A stretch of DNA of 39,679 bases from an uncultured Verrucomicrobiota bacterium (lineage in GTDB: Bacteria > Verrucomicrobiota > Verrucomicrobiia > Limisphaerales > CAIMTB01). The notes beneath the pieces were generated by a model that saw only the letters and a list, made by a program, of their open reading frames with translations, ran no database searches and was not told the origin of the DNA. This document shows, piece by piece, positions 6,786 through 16,057 of this stretch. Where the stretch lies: NCBI GenBank assembly GCA_903844265.1, contig CAIMTB010000338.1:1-39679 (forward strand), read 5' to 3'. Position numbers and translations under genes: made by a program. Numbering within the stretch: position 1 is the first letter of the stretch; every line of letters starts with the position of its first letter.

Positions 6786-9299
6786 ATGAAGGACACACTA
6801 TTCACCCTGTTGACGGCGGCAATCCTGGCTCCGCTCGCAATGCTACAGGCGGCGGAGACGCGAGGCCCGGTCAAGGTCTTCATCCTCGCCGGCCAATCCA
6901 ACATGGAAGGACAGGCGGTGGTCGATCTTGACGGGAAGGACTACAACGACGGCAAGGGGACACTCGCAGCCTTGATGAGGGACCCGGCGAAGGCGCCCAT
7001 GCTCCAACACCTCCGAAGCGCGGAGGGTCGATGGACCGTACGCGACGACGTCTGGGTGCGTTATCAGCGCGAGGGCCAACCTCTCCTGATCGGGCCGCTG
7101 GGCTTTGGGTTCTCCATCTACGGTGACACCCACCACTTCGGCCCCGAACTCCAGTTCGGACATGTCCTCGGCGATCACTCGGAAGATCCGGTGCTGCTCA
7201 TCAAGACTGCCTGGGGCGGAAAGAGCTTGTTCAAGGATTTCCGTCCGCCGTCGTCCGGAGGCGAGGCAGGCAAGTATTACTCCCTCATGATCGCGCAGGT
7301 GAGGGAGGCGCTGGCGAATCTGGAGACGGATTTCCCGGCAGCCAGGGGCCGCGGCCACGAACTGGCCGGCTTCGTCTGGTATCACGGATGGAACGACGGT
7401 GTGGATCCCAAGGCCGCCGTACCCGAGTACGAGCAGAATCTCGTGAACCTGATCCGCGACGTGCGGCGCGAATTCAAGTCCCCGTCCCTGCCGGTGGTCA
7501 TTGGGGAACTCACGGGGCCATGGGTCGACGCGCCGCCGGAATGGACAAGACTCCGGCAGGCGCAGAGCGCGGCGGCCGCGAGGCCGGAGTTTGCTGGCAA
7601 CGTACTTTTTGTTCCGACCCATGACTTCGTTCGAAAGCCGGAAGACTCGCCGAATCCAGGCCACGGCCACCACGAGTTTGGCAATGCGGAGACCTGTTTT
7701 CTTGTCGGCAACGCATTGGGACAGGCGATGTTGAAGCTCCTTCCCAGACCGATCCAGGAAGGGGAGATGGCGGGATACCTGCTCGTTCCCAACGAAAAGG
7801 TCCAGGAATCCTATGACGGCGGGTTCTCCATGTATGTCGCCGCGTGGCCCTTGCTGAAGGAATATCCCGGACACCGCTTTCAAACGGGTCTCTTCGGCAC
7901 ATGGATGTTTGCCCAGTATGCCGGGGCCGCTCCGACCAACATGTATTCCGACATCGAGGGCGGCCTGGGTTGGTGGCGCGACACCCAGTTCGCCACCGAG
8001 ACGCCGAAATTCATCATGGGCGGTGTGGCTCCCAATTTCCGTGAATGGGCGAATGGCCCCGGGGCTGGTCAGGGAAGGGATTGGCATCAACCGAAGGGCA
8101 AGTACGGAGTGGCACAGCTCAGTCCGTGGGTGCTGTGGCCGCCTGACGGGCTGAATCTGAGGCAGGGAACCTGCGGGGAACTTTTCGGCTACGGATACCT
8201 GCCGCTCCCACTCACCGCACCCAAGTCCATCACCGCCGGCAAGGAAGTCCCCACAGGCAATCATTGTTGGACCCTGTTTTTGAACACGCGAAACTTCAAG
8301 GGACCGGTTGCCTTCTTCACCCCCTATTTCTGGTCCCACACGGCCCTGGACGAACCGCGCCTGGCAGGAATGCTCCTGGACAGCCGACCTTCCCAGCCCA
8401 ATAGGGCGTTACAGATGGAGACTCAATATGTCCCGGGCCTCCAGTCTACTGACGGGAAGGGGGAGACTTACTCACGCATTGCTCCCACCTCGTTCCCGCG
8501 CGGCCCCGGCGGCGAATCAGCGGTGGTCCACAAGGTTACGTCCTACAACAGGAAGGCGCTCTGGGATCCCGTAAAGGCATGGTTTGAAGGCGGGCCTGAG
8601 GCCACGGGCTCCATCGATCCCACCGCATCGAGCGTGCACAGGTTCAGCGCCGGCGGGCGGGCGACCTGGAGGATCTACACGCCCCAGGTGCCCCAGAAGC
8701 AGCGGGTCCCCCTTGCCTGGGATTCCTTTGCCACCCCCATGGCCCTCGATGCGGAGACCTTCGGATACCGCTGGAACGGCCAACGGGTCACGAGGACCGA
8801 TTCCACGGATGGCCCCCTCGTGACCCTCCCGGAATACTATCACCTGGTGACCCATGACAACAAGGCGGAGTGGGTTCCGGTGCGCCCCGAGGACGTCCCG
8901 CTCGAGACAGGGCTGACACAGGCTCGCTTCACCCCGCCACGTGAGGATCGCCCCGAACCCTACGTCACTCCGGACGACGCGAAAAGCTGCTGGAAGAAAC
9001 CCGGCCCCGCCGCGGGCCCCTTCCAGGCGCACCTGGGAGACCACAGCGTGGCAACCTACTACTGGTACCGGTTCGCCGACCAACCTGCATTACTCAACGC
9101 GGACTTGACGGATCAGGAGCGGGAAAGCCTGCAGGCGCGGGTGGAGAAGTTGCACCGTAATTGGAAGAAGGACCGCGACTACCTGCCGCCGCCGGCACTT
9201 GGGAAACTGGCGGACCTGGACCCGGCATTGATCGTAACTCCGCCGAAGGGTCTGGAGGCCGGGTACGTTCCCATCGTCACACGGCAGGAGGCGGAATAG
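6786..9299 (+). CDS. Secreted SGNH-type carbohydrate esterase (sialate O-acetylesterase-like, PF03629)
   Basis: The start at ATG 6786 gives a signal peptide (MKDTLFTLLTAAILAPLAML ending QAAE); the ATG-like start 45 nt upstream lies in a repeat. Residues about 28-320 form an SASA/CE6-like domain: block I VFILAGQSNMEG with nucleophile Ser38, a central KTAWGGKSL, then WYHGWNDG, and the likely catalytic His in GHGHHEFGNAET (about 293-302). These enzymes remove O-acetyl groups from sugars. The remaining 500 residues are not a domain I can name; they are rich in Trp, Tyr and Pro and contain a short DLTDQERESL segment near the end. At 837 residues the protein is much longer than typical 250-600-residue esterases. 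It faces away from the oxidoreductase pair and probably has its own promoter. Role inferred: deacetylation of a polysaccharide. Confidence 0.88.
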   Translation: MKDTLFTLLTAAILAPLAMLQAAETRGPVKVFILAGQSNMEGQAVVDLDGKDYNDGKGTLAALMRDPAKAPMLQHLRSAEGRWTVRDDVWVRYQREGQPLLIGPLGFGFSIYGDTHHFGPELQFGHVLGDHSEDPVLLIKTAWGGKSLFKDFRPPSSGGEAGKYYSLMIAQVREALANLETDFPAARGRGHELAGFVWYHGWNDGVDPKAAVPEYEQNLVNLIRDVRREFKSPSLPVVIGELTGPWVDAPPEWTRLRQAQSAAAARPEFAGNVLFVPTHDFVRKPEDSPNPGHGHHEFGNAETCFLVGNALGQAMLKLLPRPIQEGEMAGYLLVPNEKVQESYDGGFSMYVAAWPLLKEYPGHRFQTGLFGTWMFAQYAGAAPTNMYSDIEGGLGWWRDTQFATETPKFIMGGVAPNFREWANGPGAGQGRDWHQPKGKYGVAQLSPWVLWPPDGLNLRQGTCGELFGYGYLPLPLTAPKSITAGKEVPTGNHCWTLFLNTRNFKGPVAFFTPYFWSHTALDEPRLAGMLLDSRPSQPNRALQMETQYVPGLQSTDGKGETYSRIAPTSFPRGPGGESAVVHKVTSYNRKALWDPVKAWFEGGPEATGSIDPTASSVHRFSAGGRATWRIYTPQVPQKQRVPLAWDSFATPMALDAETFGYRWNGQRVTRTDSTDGPLVTLPEYYHLVTHDNKAEWVPVRPEDVPLETGLTQARFTPPREDRPEPYVTPDDAKSCWKKPGPAAGPFQAHLGDHSVATYYWYRFADQPALLNADLTDQERESLQARVEKLHRNWKKDRDYLPPPALGKLADLDPALIVTPPKGLEAGYVPIVTRQEAE

Positions 9300-9585
9300 A
9301 TATGGAAGAGGTCAGACCTGGCCAGGGAAGTCCGGGTGGATGAGCTGCGATGACGGATCCCTGACGCCGGTCCCGACTGCGCAACGCCGCTGGCGTTGGA
9401 GGTTCTGTTGAATCCCGCATACCTGGAACAGGCTGGCACGCCCGGGAGCAGCGGCAGGAGCCTTGTCCTTCATTCATCGCTACATTCGCGATCGGATCCA
9501 GCAATCGCGTTGACAATTCAATCAGGAAGGCAGCCAAATCAATCCCAGAGATCTTTAGCTCCGCGACCCTTCAATTACTCATTTT
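9300..9585. other. Non-coding gap after the esterase gene
   Basis: No convincing gene is present. A short hairpin CAACGCC-GCT-GGCGTTG lies at 9382-9398, a type common in intergenic repeats of this phylum. A TTGACA hexamer at 9510-9515 could be a -35 box for the gene at 9586, but no good -10 box follows at the right spacing. No T-tract terminator was seen. Confidence 0.4.
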
Positions 9586-10170
9586 ATGGCACGCCGCAGA
9601 AAGTCATTATCGGTTGTTGAGGCCTTATCGATTGATGGAGTGATGCCGCCTGGCATGGGGGATCCGTCCTCTGGCAGTCCTCGGGTCGTAGACCGCAGCA
9701 TCGGTGCGTTTGTGGCGCGGGTGCAGGAGGTACGTGATCGGCTCGACGGACTCGAGAAGCTGGATGCAAAGATCGAGTCGGCGCAGGCCGCGTTGGACCA
9801 GGCGAAGGCCGAGCGGGATCAGGAGGGCAGGAACACCAAGTGGCTGGAGCTTCATCTGCGGGCGGATTATCCGGAGGCCGCGTTTCTCATCGGGGGCGCT
9901 GCCCACGTGGCTCCTGTCCGCGAGACCAGAAAGCGCCGGGAACCGACGGCGAAGAAGGAAGTGGTGAGTGGAAGGTTGACCGTCGACCAAGCCGAGCAGG
10001 TGCTCGCAGCACTCGCCAGCACGTTTTCCCTCGCTGAGTTCCGGAAGATGACCGGCACGCTGTTTCCGGGGACGATCAGCAAGGGCGGCATCGATATCCT
10101 GGGCGACAAGATCGCGAGCGCCGGCGGCAAGGGGATGGGGACGAAGTTCAAGAAATCGCCCGCGTCATAG
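9586..10170 (+). CDS. Conserved-looking hypothetical protein, coiled-coil centre
   Basis: I do not recognise a family. The 194-residue product begins MARRRKSLSVVEA. It has a central charged helix (about 45-85) with heptad-like spacing (LDGLEKLDAKIESAQAALDQ), a hydrophobic patch AAFLIGGAAHVAP, a basic RKRREP stretch, and a C-terminal region LTVDQAEQVLAALASTF that may be helical. It ends in a basic tail (GTKFKKSPAS). No signal peptide or membrane segment is visible. The basic ends and coiled coil would suit a DNA- or RNA-associated protein, but that is a guess. It stands alone, with 286 nt before it and a hairpin after it that faces the convergent aminopeptidase gene. Confidence 0.6.
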   Translation: MARRRKSLSVVEALSIDGVMPPGMGDPSSGSPRVVDRSIGAFVARVQEVRDRLDGLEKLDAKIESAQAALDQAKAERDQEGRNTKWLELHLRADYPEAAFLIGGAAHVAPVRETRKRREPTAKKEVVSGRLTVDQAEQVLAALASTFSLAEFRKMTGTLFPGTISKGGIDILGDKIASAGGKGMGTKFKKSPAS

Positions 10171-10201
10171 GGCGCGTGCGGCGCGTGCCACGAATCTGTC
10201 G

Positions 10202-10233
10202 AGGGTCCGAATCCGCCGTCGCGGACGGACCCT
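10202..10233. terminator. Hairpin between convergent genes, possible terminator
   Basis: AGGGTCCG at 10202-10209 pairs perfectly with CGGACCCT at 10226-10233, with CCGC and GCGG able to pair inside. It lies 32 nt after the hypothetical gene and 73 nt beyond the stop of the minus-strand aminopeptidase gene. The T-run is weak, so termination efficiency is uncertain. Confidence 0.45.
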
Positions 10234-10305
10234 TTCCGGCGCGACGGGCACAATGCGGGGTCCGGGAGGCTGCTGGAGCGCCGGTTGGCGACCGGCACGG
10301 GGCAA

Positions 10306-13005
10306 TCACCGATGCCCGGATCTCTCCTTGGGCGGCTTCGGAGAAGAGACCTTGCCTGCAGGCACGGCATTCGTACCCCCTCGTTGGTCGACGCGCTTCT
10401 TGAGTTCGTCGAATTCCCGCCGCAGGTCAGCGTTCGACTTCTGCAACTCGGTCAGTTCCTCGCGCACATCCCTGGGGGAGGTCGTGGGCTTCGTGCGGGA
10501 GTTCAGCTCATTCAATGCGGACTCGGCGACGCCGCGATCCGGGTTGGCCTTGTCAACCCCTGCCACGCTTCTCAGGAGAGGGGCAACCCTGCCATCTCCA
10601 AGCGTTCCGAGGCCGCGGAGCGCTGCATGGCGAACGGCGTCTTTCTTATGGGCAACCCGGGCCACAAGAAATTCGCGGTAGGGTTCCTTGTTCGTCTCAT
10701 TCCGCGCCAGGTGCGCCAGAGTCCCGATGGCACCGGCATAACCCCAGGATGTAAAGGCGGGCTCATGCCGTGCAAGGGACTCCAGAAGAGGAGGGAGATA
10801 GGCAGGATCGTCCTGGTCGCGCATTACGGCGATGGCCGCCTCCGCGAGGACATTCCGGTAGGAATCCTGCCCGATCAATTTGAGCACCAGGTCTCGCACC
10901 TCCGGGCCGGCATAGCCGCCCAGGCCCCGAACCGCGGCTGCACGGATGTCGGGGTTCTTCTCCTCCTCGGCGATCCTCAGGAGTTCCTGGCGCGCACGGG
11001 GGCGATGGAACGCTGCAAGATCCGAGACCACCTGTCGGCGGACCCGTGCATCGTCCTGCTTGAGCGAGGCCAGGAGGGCCTCGAAGGCGGCGTCGGTAGG
11101 AATGCCGCGCAGGGTCTTCGACGCCTCGACGCGGACACCATAGAACGGATCGTCGTTCAAGACGCCCCGCAGCCTTGTCAATGCGTCGCCGTCGTGGGCA
11201 CGACCCAGGTGACCTACGGCGAGAATACGCCCGATCACGTCGGACCTGTCGGCGAGTTGGGCCAGGACCATCGACGTCGGAGGATTGAAGGTCACTTTGG
11301 CGAGCAGGGTGAAGTCGGGATCAATGCGGACCCCTTCCGGGGCCGCGGACAACGGGAAGCGGAAATCCTCCTCCTTTGATTTCACACGGACGATGCGGTC
11401 CTCAGTTTTCGAGCCATTCCTGAAGCGCACGGTGAGTGGCACGTTGAAGAGAAGGACGTTTTCGCCGAGTTTCTGGATCTGTCGGACGCTGACCCGCGCG
11501 GTCTTTGCCAACTCATCCCAGGAATAGCTTACCTCCAGCTCGGGGTGATGCGCATGGTAGACCCACTGGTCGAAGAACTGATCCCATGAGCGGCCGGACA
11601 ACTCCTCGATCACGCGGTTGAGATCCTCGGTGACCACGTTGCCGAAGCGATGGCGCTCGAGATAGGTGTGGATGCAGCGGCGATAGAGGTCCTCGCCGAG
11701 CTGGCTGCGCAGCATGTGCAGGACCCACGATCCCTTCTGGTAGGCGGTATAGCCGAACTGCTGCATGGGATCCCCGAAGGTGCGGTCCGCGATGGGGCGG
11801 ATGTCATTCTGGGCATCGAGAAAGCTCCGGGCGTCATTCAAGAGTCCGTAGAGCAGTTCGTCATGGCCGTGGACGTGGCCCGCAAACAGGTGGGCGTAGT
11901 AGGTCGCGGCGCCCTCGTTGAGCCAGAGATGGGTCCAGTCCTTGCAGGTGACCAGATCCCCGAACCACTGGTGGGCGAGCTCGTGGGCCATCAACCCCTC
12001 GCTGGAGCGCAGACTTTCGAAATCGGGGGTGTGGAGGGTGCCGTCCGTGAGGGTGGTGATGCTGGTGTTCTCCATGCCTCCGGCCACGAAGTCGTTCACG
12101 CAGATCTGGTCGTACTTCGACCACGGGTATTTCACACCTGTCTCCTTCTCGAAGAATGCCAGTGCTTCCTTCGTCTTCTCGAAGGAACCGGCAGCCGTGT
12201 CAATATCCGAGGCCGGCACGTGGAAGGCGATCGGGAGTTCGCCATGATGATCCTCCAGAGTACGGAAATGGCCCGCCAGCAATGAGACAAGATAGTTCAC
12301 GTGCGGCTGTTCCTGCGACCAGCGCACCACGACCAGACCGCTGGCCGGGTCCTTCTCCTCGGATACCTTGCGGCCATTCGAGAAGACCTTCATTCCTTCA
12401 GGCACGCGACAGGTGATCTCCGATGTGAATTTGTCATTCGGCGCATCAAAGCAGGGATACCAATGCCGCGCCTCGATCGCCTCGCCCTGGGTAAAAAAAT
12501 GCCCGTCCCCCTCCCGGTAACCCATCTCCGGCGTACGGAAATAGAACCCCTGACGGGGCTCGGCACGGCTGCGAACGGTCAGCGTCGTTTCGCGATCCGA
12601 CGGGATGGGCTTCGCGAAGGTGATGACGAGTTCCTGGTCGGTGTTCTGCCAGGCCTGGATCGTTTCGGTGGCAGTCACCGTTTCGACGGTGAGCTTGACC
12701 GCATCAAGCCTCAGTTCGCTCGAGGGAATGGCGTTTCCCTGGAACCTGAGTTGCGTCATTACCGAAACGGTCCGCTGCTTGAAGTCGGGAGTGACATCGA
12801 GCGCGAGGTGATGGATGTCGACGTCGCGGTTCTGCGCGTACTTCCGGTGGTCGGGCGCATCCACCGGCGCAAGGAACCCCGCCACCTTCTGACAAACCAA
12901 TGTCGCCCCCGCATCGACGGCGTCCTCAGCCAAGGCGGCGCGGCCAAGCATGAGCGCAACAAAGAGAACGCACCGACGCAGGATTCGAGACCTCGCTTGG
13001 AGCAT
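10306..13005 (-). CDS. M1-family zinc aminopeptidase with C-terminal HEAT repeats and coiled coil
   Basis: Starting at ATG 13005 gives 899 residues with a signal peptide (RRCVLFVALMLGRAALA), so the enzyme is probably periplasmic or secreted; the longer TTG start lies in a repeat. It trims N-terminal residues from peptides. The M1 motifs are complete: exopeptidase motif GGMEN (309-313), zinc motif HELAHQWFGD with HExxH at 341-345, third ligand Glu364 in WLNEG, and catalytic Tyr422 in YQKGS. After the beta domain, residues about 630-850 are HEAT-like helical repeats, as seen in other large M1 proteins. About 860-885 is a heptad coiled coil (LTELQKSNADLRREFDELKK) and the tail is basic. The coiled coil is unusual for M1 and suggests oligomerisation. 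A divergent two-component system lies upstream. Confidence 0.95.
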   Translation of the reverse strand: MLQARSRILRRCVLFVALMLGRAALAEDAVDAGATLVCQKVAGFLAPVDAPDHRKYAQNRDVDIHHLALDVTPDFKQRTVSVMTQLRFQGNAIPSSELRLDAVKLTVETVTATETIQAWQNTDQELVITFAKPIPSDRETTLTVRSRAEPRQGFYFRTPEMGYREGDGHFFTQGEAIEARHWYPCFDAPNDKFTSEITCRVPEGMKVFSNGRKVSEEKDPASGLVVVRWSQEQPHVNYLVSLLAGHFRTLEDHHGELPIAFHVPASDIDTAAGSFEKTKEALAFFEKETGVKYPWSKYDQICVNDFVAGGMENTSITTLTDGTLHTPDFESLRSSEGLMAHELAHQWFGDLVTCKDWTHLWLNEGAATYYAHLFAGHVHGHDELLYGLLNDARSFLDAQNDIRPIADRTFGDPMQQFGYTAYQKGSWVLHMLRSQLGEDLYRRCIHTYLERHRFGNVVTEDLNRVIEELSGRSWDQFFDQWVYHAHHPELEVSYSWDELAKTARVSVRQIQKLGENVLLFNVPLTVRFRNGSKTEDRIVRVKSKEEDFRFPLSAAPEGVRIDPDFTLLAKVTFNPPTSMVLAQLADRSDVIGRILAVGHLGRAHDGDALTRLRGVLNDDPFYGVRVEASKTLRGIPTDAAFEALLASLKQDDARVRRQVVSDLAAFHRPRARQELLRIAEEEKNPDIRAAAVRGLGGYAGPEVRDLVLKLIGQDSYRNVLAEAAIAVMRDQDDPAYLPPLLESLARHEPAFTSWGYAGAIGTLAHLARNETNKEPYREFLVARVAHKKDAVRHAALRGLGTLGDGRVAPLLRSVAGVDKANPDRGVAESALNELNSRTKPTTSPRDVREELTELQKSNADLRREFDELKKRVDQRGGTNAVPAGKVSSPKPPKERSGHR

Positions 13006-13071
13006 GCGTAGGTTTCTACCGGGGCACCCGTTCGGGAGGAAGTCCCGAAATGCCACCCTCCGACGAACCCG

Positions 13072-13186
13072 TGCATCCACAGATTGACGGCAGGGCGCGC
13101 ACTCCGCTGCGCGCCGCCCATCGCGGACGCACCCAGGCACGGCGCCCTCGGAGATGCCGCCCTGCCACCGACAACTCGTGGATGCA
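13072..13186. repeat. 115-bp MITE-like repeat, copy 1 (family B)
   Basis: The element begins TGCATCCAC and ends GTGGATGCA, forming 9-bp terminal inverted repeats, with internal self-complementary GC stretches (GCGCGCACTCCGCTGCGCGC). It is the reverse complement of the element at 35367-35476, about 93% identical apart from a 5-nt indel by my manual alignment. It holds no gene and lies between the aminopeptidase and two-component genes. Size, ends and copy number fit a small non-autonomous mobile repeat. Confidence 0.85.
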
Positions 13187-13237
13187 CCGCCGACGAGCCA
13201 GCACAACAATCCGACGTTCCAGCGGTAAACTCAATGG

Positions 13238-13290
13238 AGGGACAGGTCTTTGCTGTGGTGCCCGCGAGTCGGGGATGCGGCCTGTCCTTT
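13238..13290. repeat. Family C repeat (AGGGACAGGTCTT type)
   Basis: AGGGACAGGTCTTTG at 13238-13252 matches motifs at 27556-27600, 33264-33283 and 38937-38955. The complement GCCTGTCC follows at about 13280-13287, so this copy can fold as a hairpin. It lies about 55 nt before the response-regulator start. Confidence 0.65.
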
Positions 13291-13344
13291 CCAACTCATC
13301 CGCGGTAGGCTTGGGCCACGCCCGTGGGGCGGTTCAGATCCAAG

Positions 13345-14019
13345 ATGCGCATTCTCGTCGTCGAAGATGATCCCAAGATCGCGTCGTTCGTCGTGAAGGG
13401 GTTGAGGCAAAATGGCTTCGCCGCCGACCACTTTCCCGACGGTGACGAGGCGTTTGCCACGGCCGCGACCATCGCCTACGACGCCGCGGTGGTGGACGTC
13501 ATGCTTCCGGGCATGGACGGACTCAGTCTGGTGCAGCGACTGCGCAAGACAGGGTCCCGCACGCCGGTGATTTTTCTGAGTGCCAAGGCTTCGGTGGACG
13601 ACCGGATTCGGGGATTGCAGGCGGGAGGCGATGATTACCTGACGAAGCCCTTTGCGTTTTCGGAGCTGCTGGCGAGGGTTCAGGCGCTGATCCGCCGGGC
13701 GACGCAAGCCACCGAGCCGACCCGGCTCACGGTGGGGGATCTGAGCCTCGACCTGCTGACGAGGAAGGCGTCGAGGGGCGATCGGCCGGTTGAGCTCCAG
13801 CCTCGTGAATACAGCCTGCTCGAGTACCTGCTGCGCCACGCGGGCCGGGTGGTGACCAAGACCATGATCCTCGAGCACGTGTACGACTTCAGCTTTGACC
13901 CGCAGACGAACGTCGTCGACGTGCTCGTTTCGCGACTGCGACAGAAGGTCGACCGGGATTTCCCGGTCAAGATGATCCACACCCTCCGGGGAGTCGGCTA
14001 TGTTCTCAAGGCTCCTTGA
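13345..14019 (+). CDS. OmpR/PhoB-family DNA-binding response regulator
   Basis: The 224-residue protein starts at MRILVVEDD; an upstream GTG-initiated frame adds seven doubtful residues. The receiver domain has acidic pocket residues Glu7, Asp8 and Asp9, phospho-acceptor Asp51 ([11 protein letters not shown]), Ser79 at the Thr/Ser switch position (FLSAK) and Lys101 (LTKPF). Residues about 128-222 are the winged helix with [19 protein letters not shown] and the C-terminal [13 protein letters not shown] and GYVLKAP. On phosphorylation it would dimerise and bind direct repeats at promoters. Its 3' end overlaps the kinase start by 20 nt, so the two are translationally coupled. Sequence style resembles the CusR/CopR metal-sensing group, but no metal genes are nearby, so the signal is open. 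Confidence 0.95.
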   Translation: MRILVVEDDPKIASFVVKGLRQNGFAADHFPDGDEAFATAATIAYDAAVVDVMLPGMDGLSLVQRLRKTGSRTPVIFLSAKASVDDRIRGLQAGGDDYLTKPFAFSELLARVQALIRRATQATEPTRLTVGDLSLDLLTRKASRGDRPVELQPREYSLLEYLLRHAGRVVTKTMILEHVYDFSFDPQTNVVDVLVSRLRQKVDRDFPVKMIHTLRGVGYVLKAP

Positions 14020-15403
14020 AAGGCTGCGCCGGTCGCTGACGTTTCGGCTCAATCTCTGGTACTCCGGGATTTTCATCGCGAGCGCGGCGGTCCTGTTCCT
14101 GCTCACCTACGCGCTGCTCTATGCAGCGGCGGGGAGCAAGGACCGCGAATTGGTCGAGGCCCAGGTCCAGGAATATGCGGCCGTCCATGCCGAGCGGGGC
14201 GTGCGGGGCCTCGGCGACTACATCCACCAGGCCGCCGACCGCACGGGCCATCGGCCGTTTGTCCGGTTCACGGCGCCGCACGGCCCCAGCATCGTCGTGT
14301 CGGTGCCGGCGGACTGGGTCCAGGTCCAGTCGCGCGAGGTCAGCCCGGGCTGGTATCAACGGCAGGTGTTTCTTCGTGTTCCGCAAAGCCGCGAGCGCGA
14401 CGTGATCTTCAGTGCGGCGCCGCTGCCCGACGGTTCCTGGCTTGAAGTGGGGCGGGTCACCGACAGCCGGGGAGTTCTGCTGCATCCCTTCAGGCGCGCG
14501 TTTTTCGGGGTGATGATCCCGGTTGTTGCGCTGGGCATCATCGGGGGTTCGCTGCTGGCGCTTCGCGCGACCCGGCCGCTGCGTGAGATCATTGCCACGA
14601 CCGAGGACATCCTGCGGACCGGAAGCCTTGAGGCGCGGGTGCCGGTGGGGGCGGCCAACGACGAGATCACCGGGCTGGCGCATCTCTTCAACCGGCTGCT
14701 TGAGAAGAACCAGGCGCTTATCCGCGGGATGCGCGAGTCACTCGACAATGTGGCGCACGATCTTCGCACGCCGCTCTCACGCCTTCGTGGCATCGCCGAG
14801 CTCGCGCTGCAGAGCGCTCCCGAGACGGCGACCGGCACGGTGGCGGCCCGCGAGGCGCTGGCCGATTGCATCGAGGAATCCGACCGCGTGCTCGACATGC
14901 TGAAGGTGTTGCTCGACGTCGCGGAGGCCGAGGCCGGGATGATGCGGCTGAACCGGGCCCAGACGGACCTGCGCCAGCTGCTCGCCGAATCGCTCGAACT
15001 CTACGGCTACGTGGCGGAGGAAAAAGGAGTGTCGCTCACCCTTGAACCCGGCGATCCGTGCCTCGCATCCGTCGACGCTGCACGGCTCCGCCACGCCACC
15101 GCGAACCTCGTCGACAACGCCATCAAGTACACGCCTTCCGGCGGTTCGGTCACGGTCCGCGCGCGCGCCGGGAACGGGGAAGCCTTCATCGAAGTCCAGG
15201 ACACGGGCATGGGCATTTCCCCGGAGGAACACGACCGGATCTGGGAGCGTCTCTACCGCGGCGACAAGAGCCGATCCCAGCGCGGCCTCGGCCTTGGTCT
15301 CAGCCTGGTCAAGGCGATCGTCGAGGCACACGGGGGACGGGCGGGGGTTCAGGCCGCACCCGACGGCGGGTCCATTTTCGAGATCAGGCTGCCCGTTGCC
15401 TGA
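14000..15403 (+). CDS. Membrane sensor histidine kinase (HAMP-HisKA-HATPase), partner of the upstream regulator
   Basis: This 467-residue inner-membrane kinase has TM1 at about 20-44, a periplasmic sensor loop of about 120 residues, TM2 at about 168-190, a HAMP linker to about 242, then the H-box [17 protein letters not shown] with phospho-acceptor His253. The ATP-binding domain shows N-box NLVDNAIKY (Asn373), G1 DTGMG (401-405) and G2 GLGLGLS (429-435). It would autophosphorylate on His253 and pass phosphate to Asp51 of the regulator. The closest architecture I know is the CusS/heavy-metal sensor type. The periplasmic loop has no obvious metal-binding cluster; it has a [13 protein letters not shown] stretch of unknown meaning. 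The 3' end overlaps the opposite-strand SRPBCC gene by 55 nt. Confidence 0.95.
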   Translation: MFSRLLERLRRSLTFRLNLWYSGIFIASAAVLFLLTYALLYAAAGSKDRELVEAQVQEYAAVHAERGVRGLGDYIHQAADRTGHRPFVRFTAPHGPSIVVSVPADWVQVQSREVSPGWYQRQVFLRVPQSRERDVIFSAAPLPDGSWLEVGRVTDSRGVLLHPFRRAFFGVMIPVVALGIIGGSLLALRATRPLREIIATTEDILRTGSLEARVPVGAANDEITGLAHLFNRLLEKNQALIRGMRESLDNVAHDLRTPLSRLRGIAELALQSAPETATGTVAAREALADCIEESDRVLDMLKVLLDVAEAEAGMMRLNRAQTDLRQLLAESLELYGYVAEEKGVSLTLEPGDPCLASVDAARLRHATANLVDNAIKYTPSGGSVTVRARAGNGEAFIEVQDTGMGISPEEHDRIWERLYRGDKSRSQRGLGLGLSLVKAIVEAHGGRAGVQAAPDGGSIFEIRLPVA

Positions 15404-15864
15404 AGGCCGAAGCGCTCGTTCATCGCGCGTCGGCGGAATTCAAAGATCCGCGCGATGTCGGGCCCGACCCAGAGCCGATCGATCCACTTCCTCAGCAGGC
15501 CGCCGGGGGCGATGTAATGGACCACGTCGATACAGAGCGTTCCGCCGCCCCAATCCTCGAACCGATGTTCGTGGCGCCATAGGCGATAGGGACCGCGGCG
15601 TTGCTCGTCGACGAAGCGCATGGGCGGGTTCCACAGGGTGATCTCGCTTTGCCAGCGCATGGGCAGGCCGCGAACGCGGAGCCGGTAATCGATCTTCAAC
15701 CCGACCTGCATCGTGATGGGCCCGGGCGTGACCACACGGAACCTGAGCCACGGGGGCGTGATCGCCTCGAGATTCCGGGCGTCCGCGAAGAACGCGAACA
15801 CCTCGTCCCGTGGCCTCGGCAGCCAGGATTCGTTGCGAAAGACCGTGGGCCGTGATTTTTTCAT
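15349..15864 (-). CDS. SRPBCC-family (START-like) small-molecule-binding protein
   Basis: The 171-residue protein begins [20 protein letters not shown] and continues [19 protein letters not shown], the usual first strand and helix of the SRPBCC/polyketide-cyclase fold. Next come [17 protein letters not shown] and a C-terminal helix ending [12 protein letters not shown]. Members bind hydrophobic ligands or assist ring chemistry; the ligand here is unknown. No signal peptide is present, so it should be cytoplasmic. The last 19 residues overlap the end of the histidine kinase gene on the other strand, which makes both 3' ends constrained. No operon partner is visible, since both neighbours are on the plus strand. 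Confidence 0.85.
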   Translation of the reverse strand: MKKSRPTVFRNESWLPRPRDEVFAFFADARNLEAITPPWLRFRVVTPGPITMQVGLKIDYRLRVRGLPMRWQSEITLWNPPMRFVDEQRRGPYRLWRHEHRFEDWGGGTLCIDVVHYIAPGGLLRKWIDRLWVGPDIARIFEFRRRAMNERFGLQATGSLISKMDPPSGAA

Positions 15865-16057
15865 GCGCTCTCAGAGGGCGGGTCATGCTAGCTCCGATCC
15901 CGCCTGAAGCCAGCCTTCACAGCCCATGGGGTCGGATCTGTATTATTTCAGATTGGATGCAGGAGGGGGAAAGTGGCGACGAGTCGGCGCAGTCCATGGG
16001 TGGCGAACGTTTGTGCGCGGACTTGCGCCGTTCGCCACCTCATGCCATAGGCCACCC

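Noticed and set aside
6843-8339. A 498-codon minus-strand frame opposite the esterase
   Set aside because: No domain similarity, and the opposite strand holds the SGNH motifs.
9277-9537. A small minus-strand protein in the gap after the esterase gene
   Set aside because: Composition is Arg/Pro/Ser-rich without a domain, and it includes a palindromic repeat; more likely non-coding.
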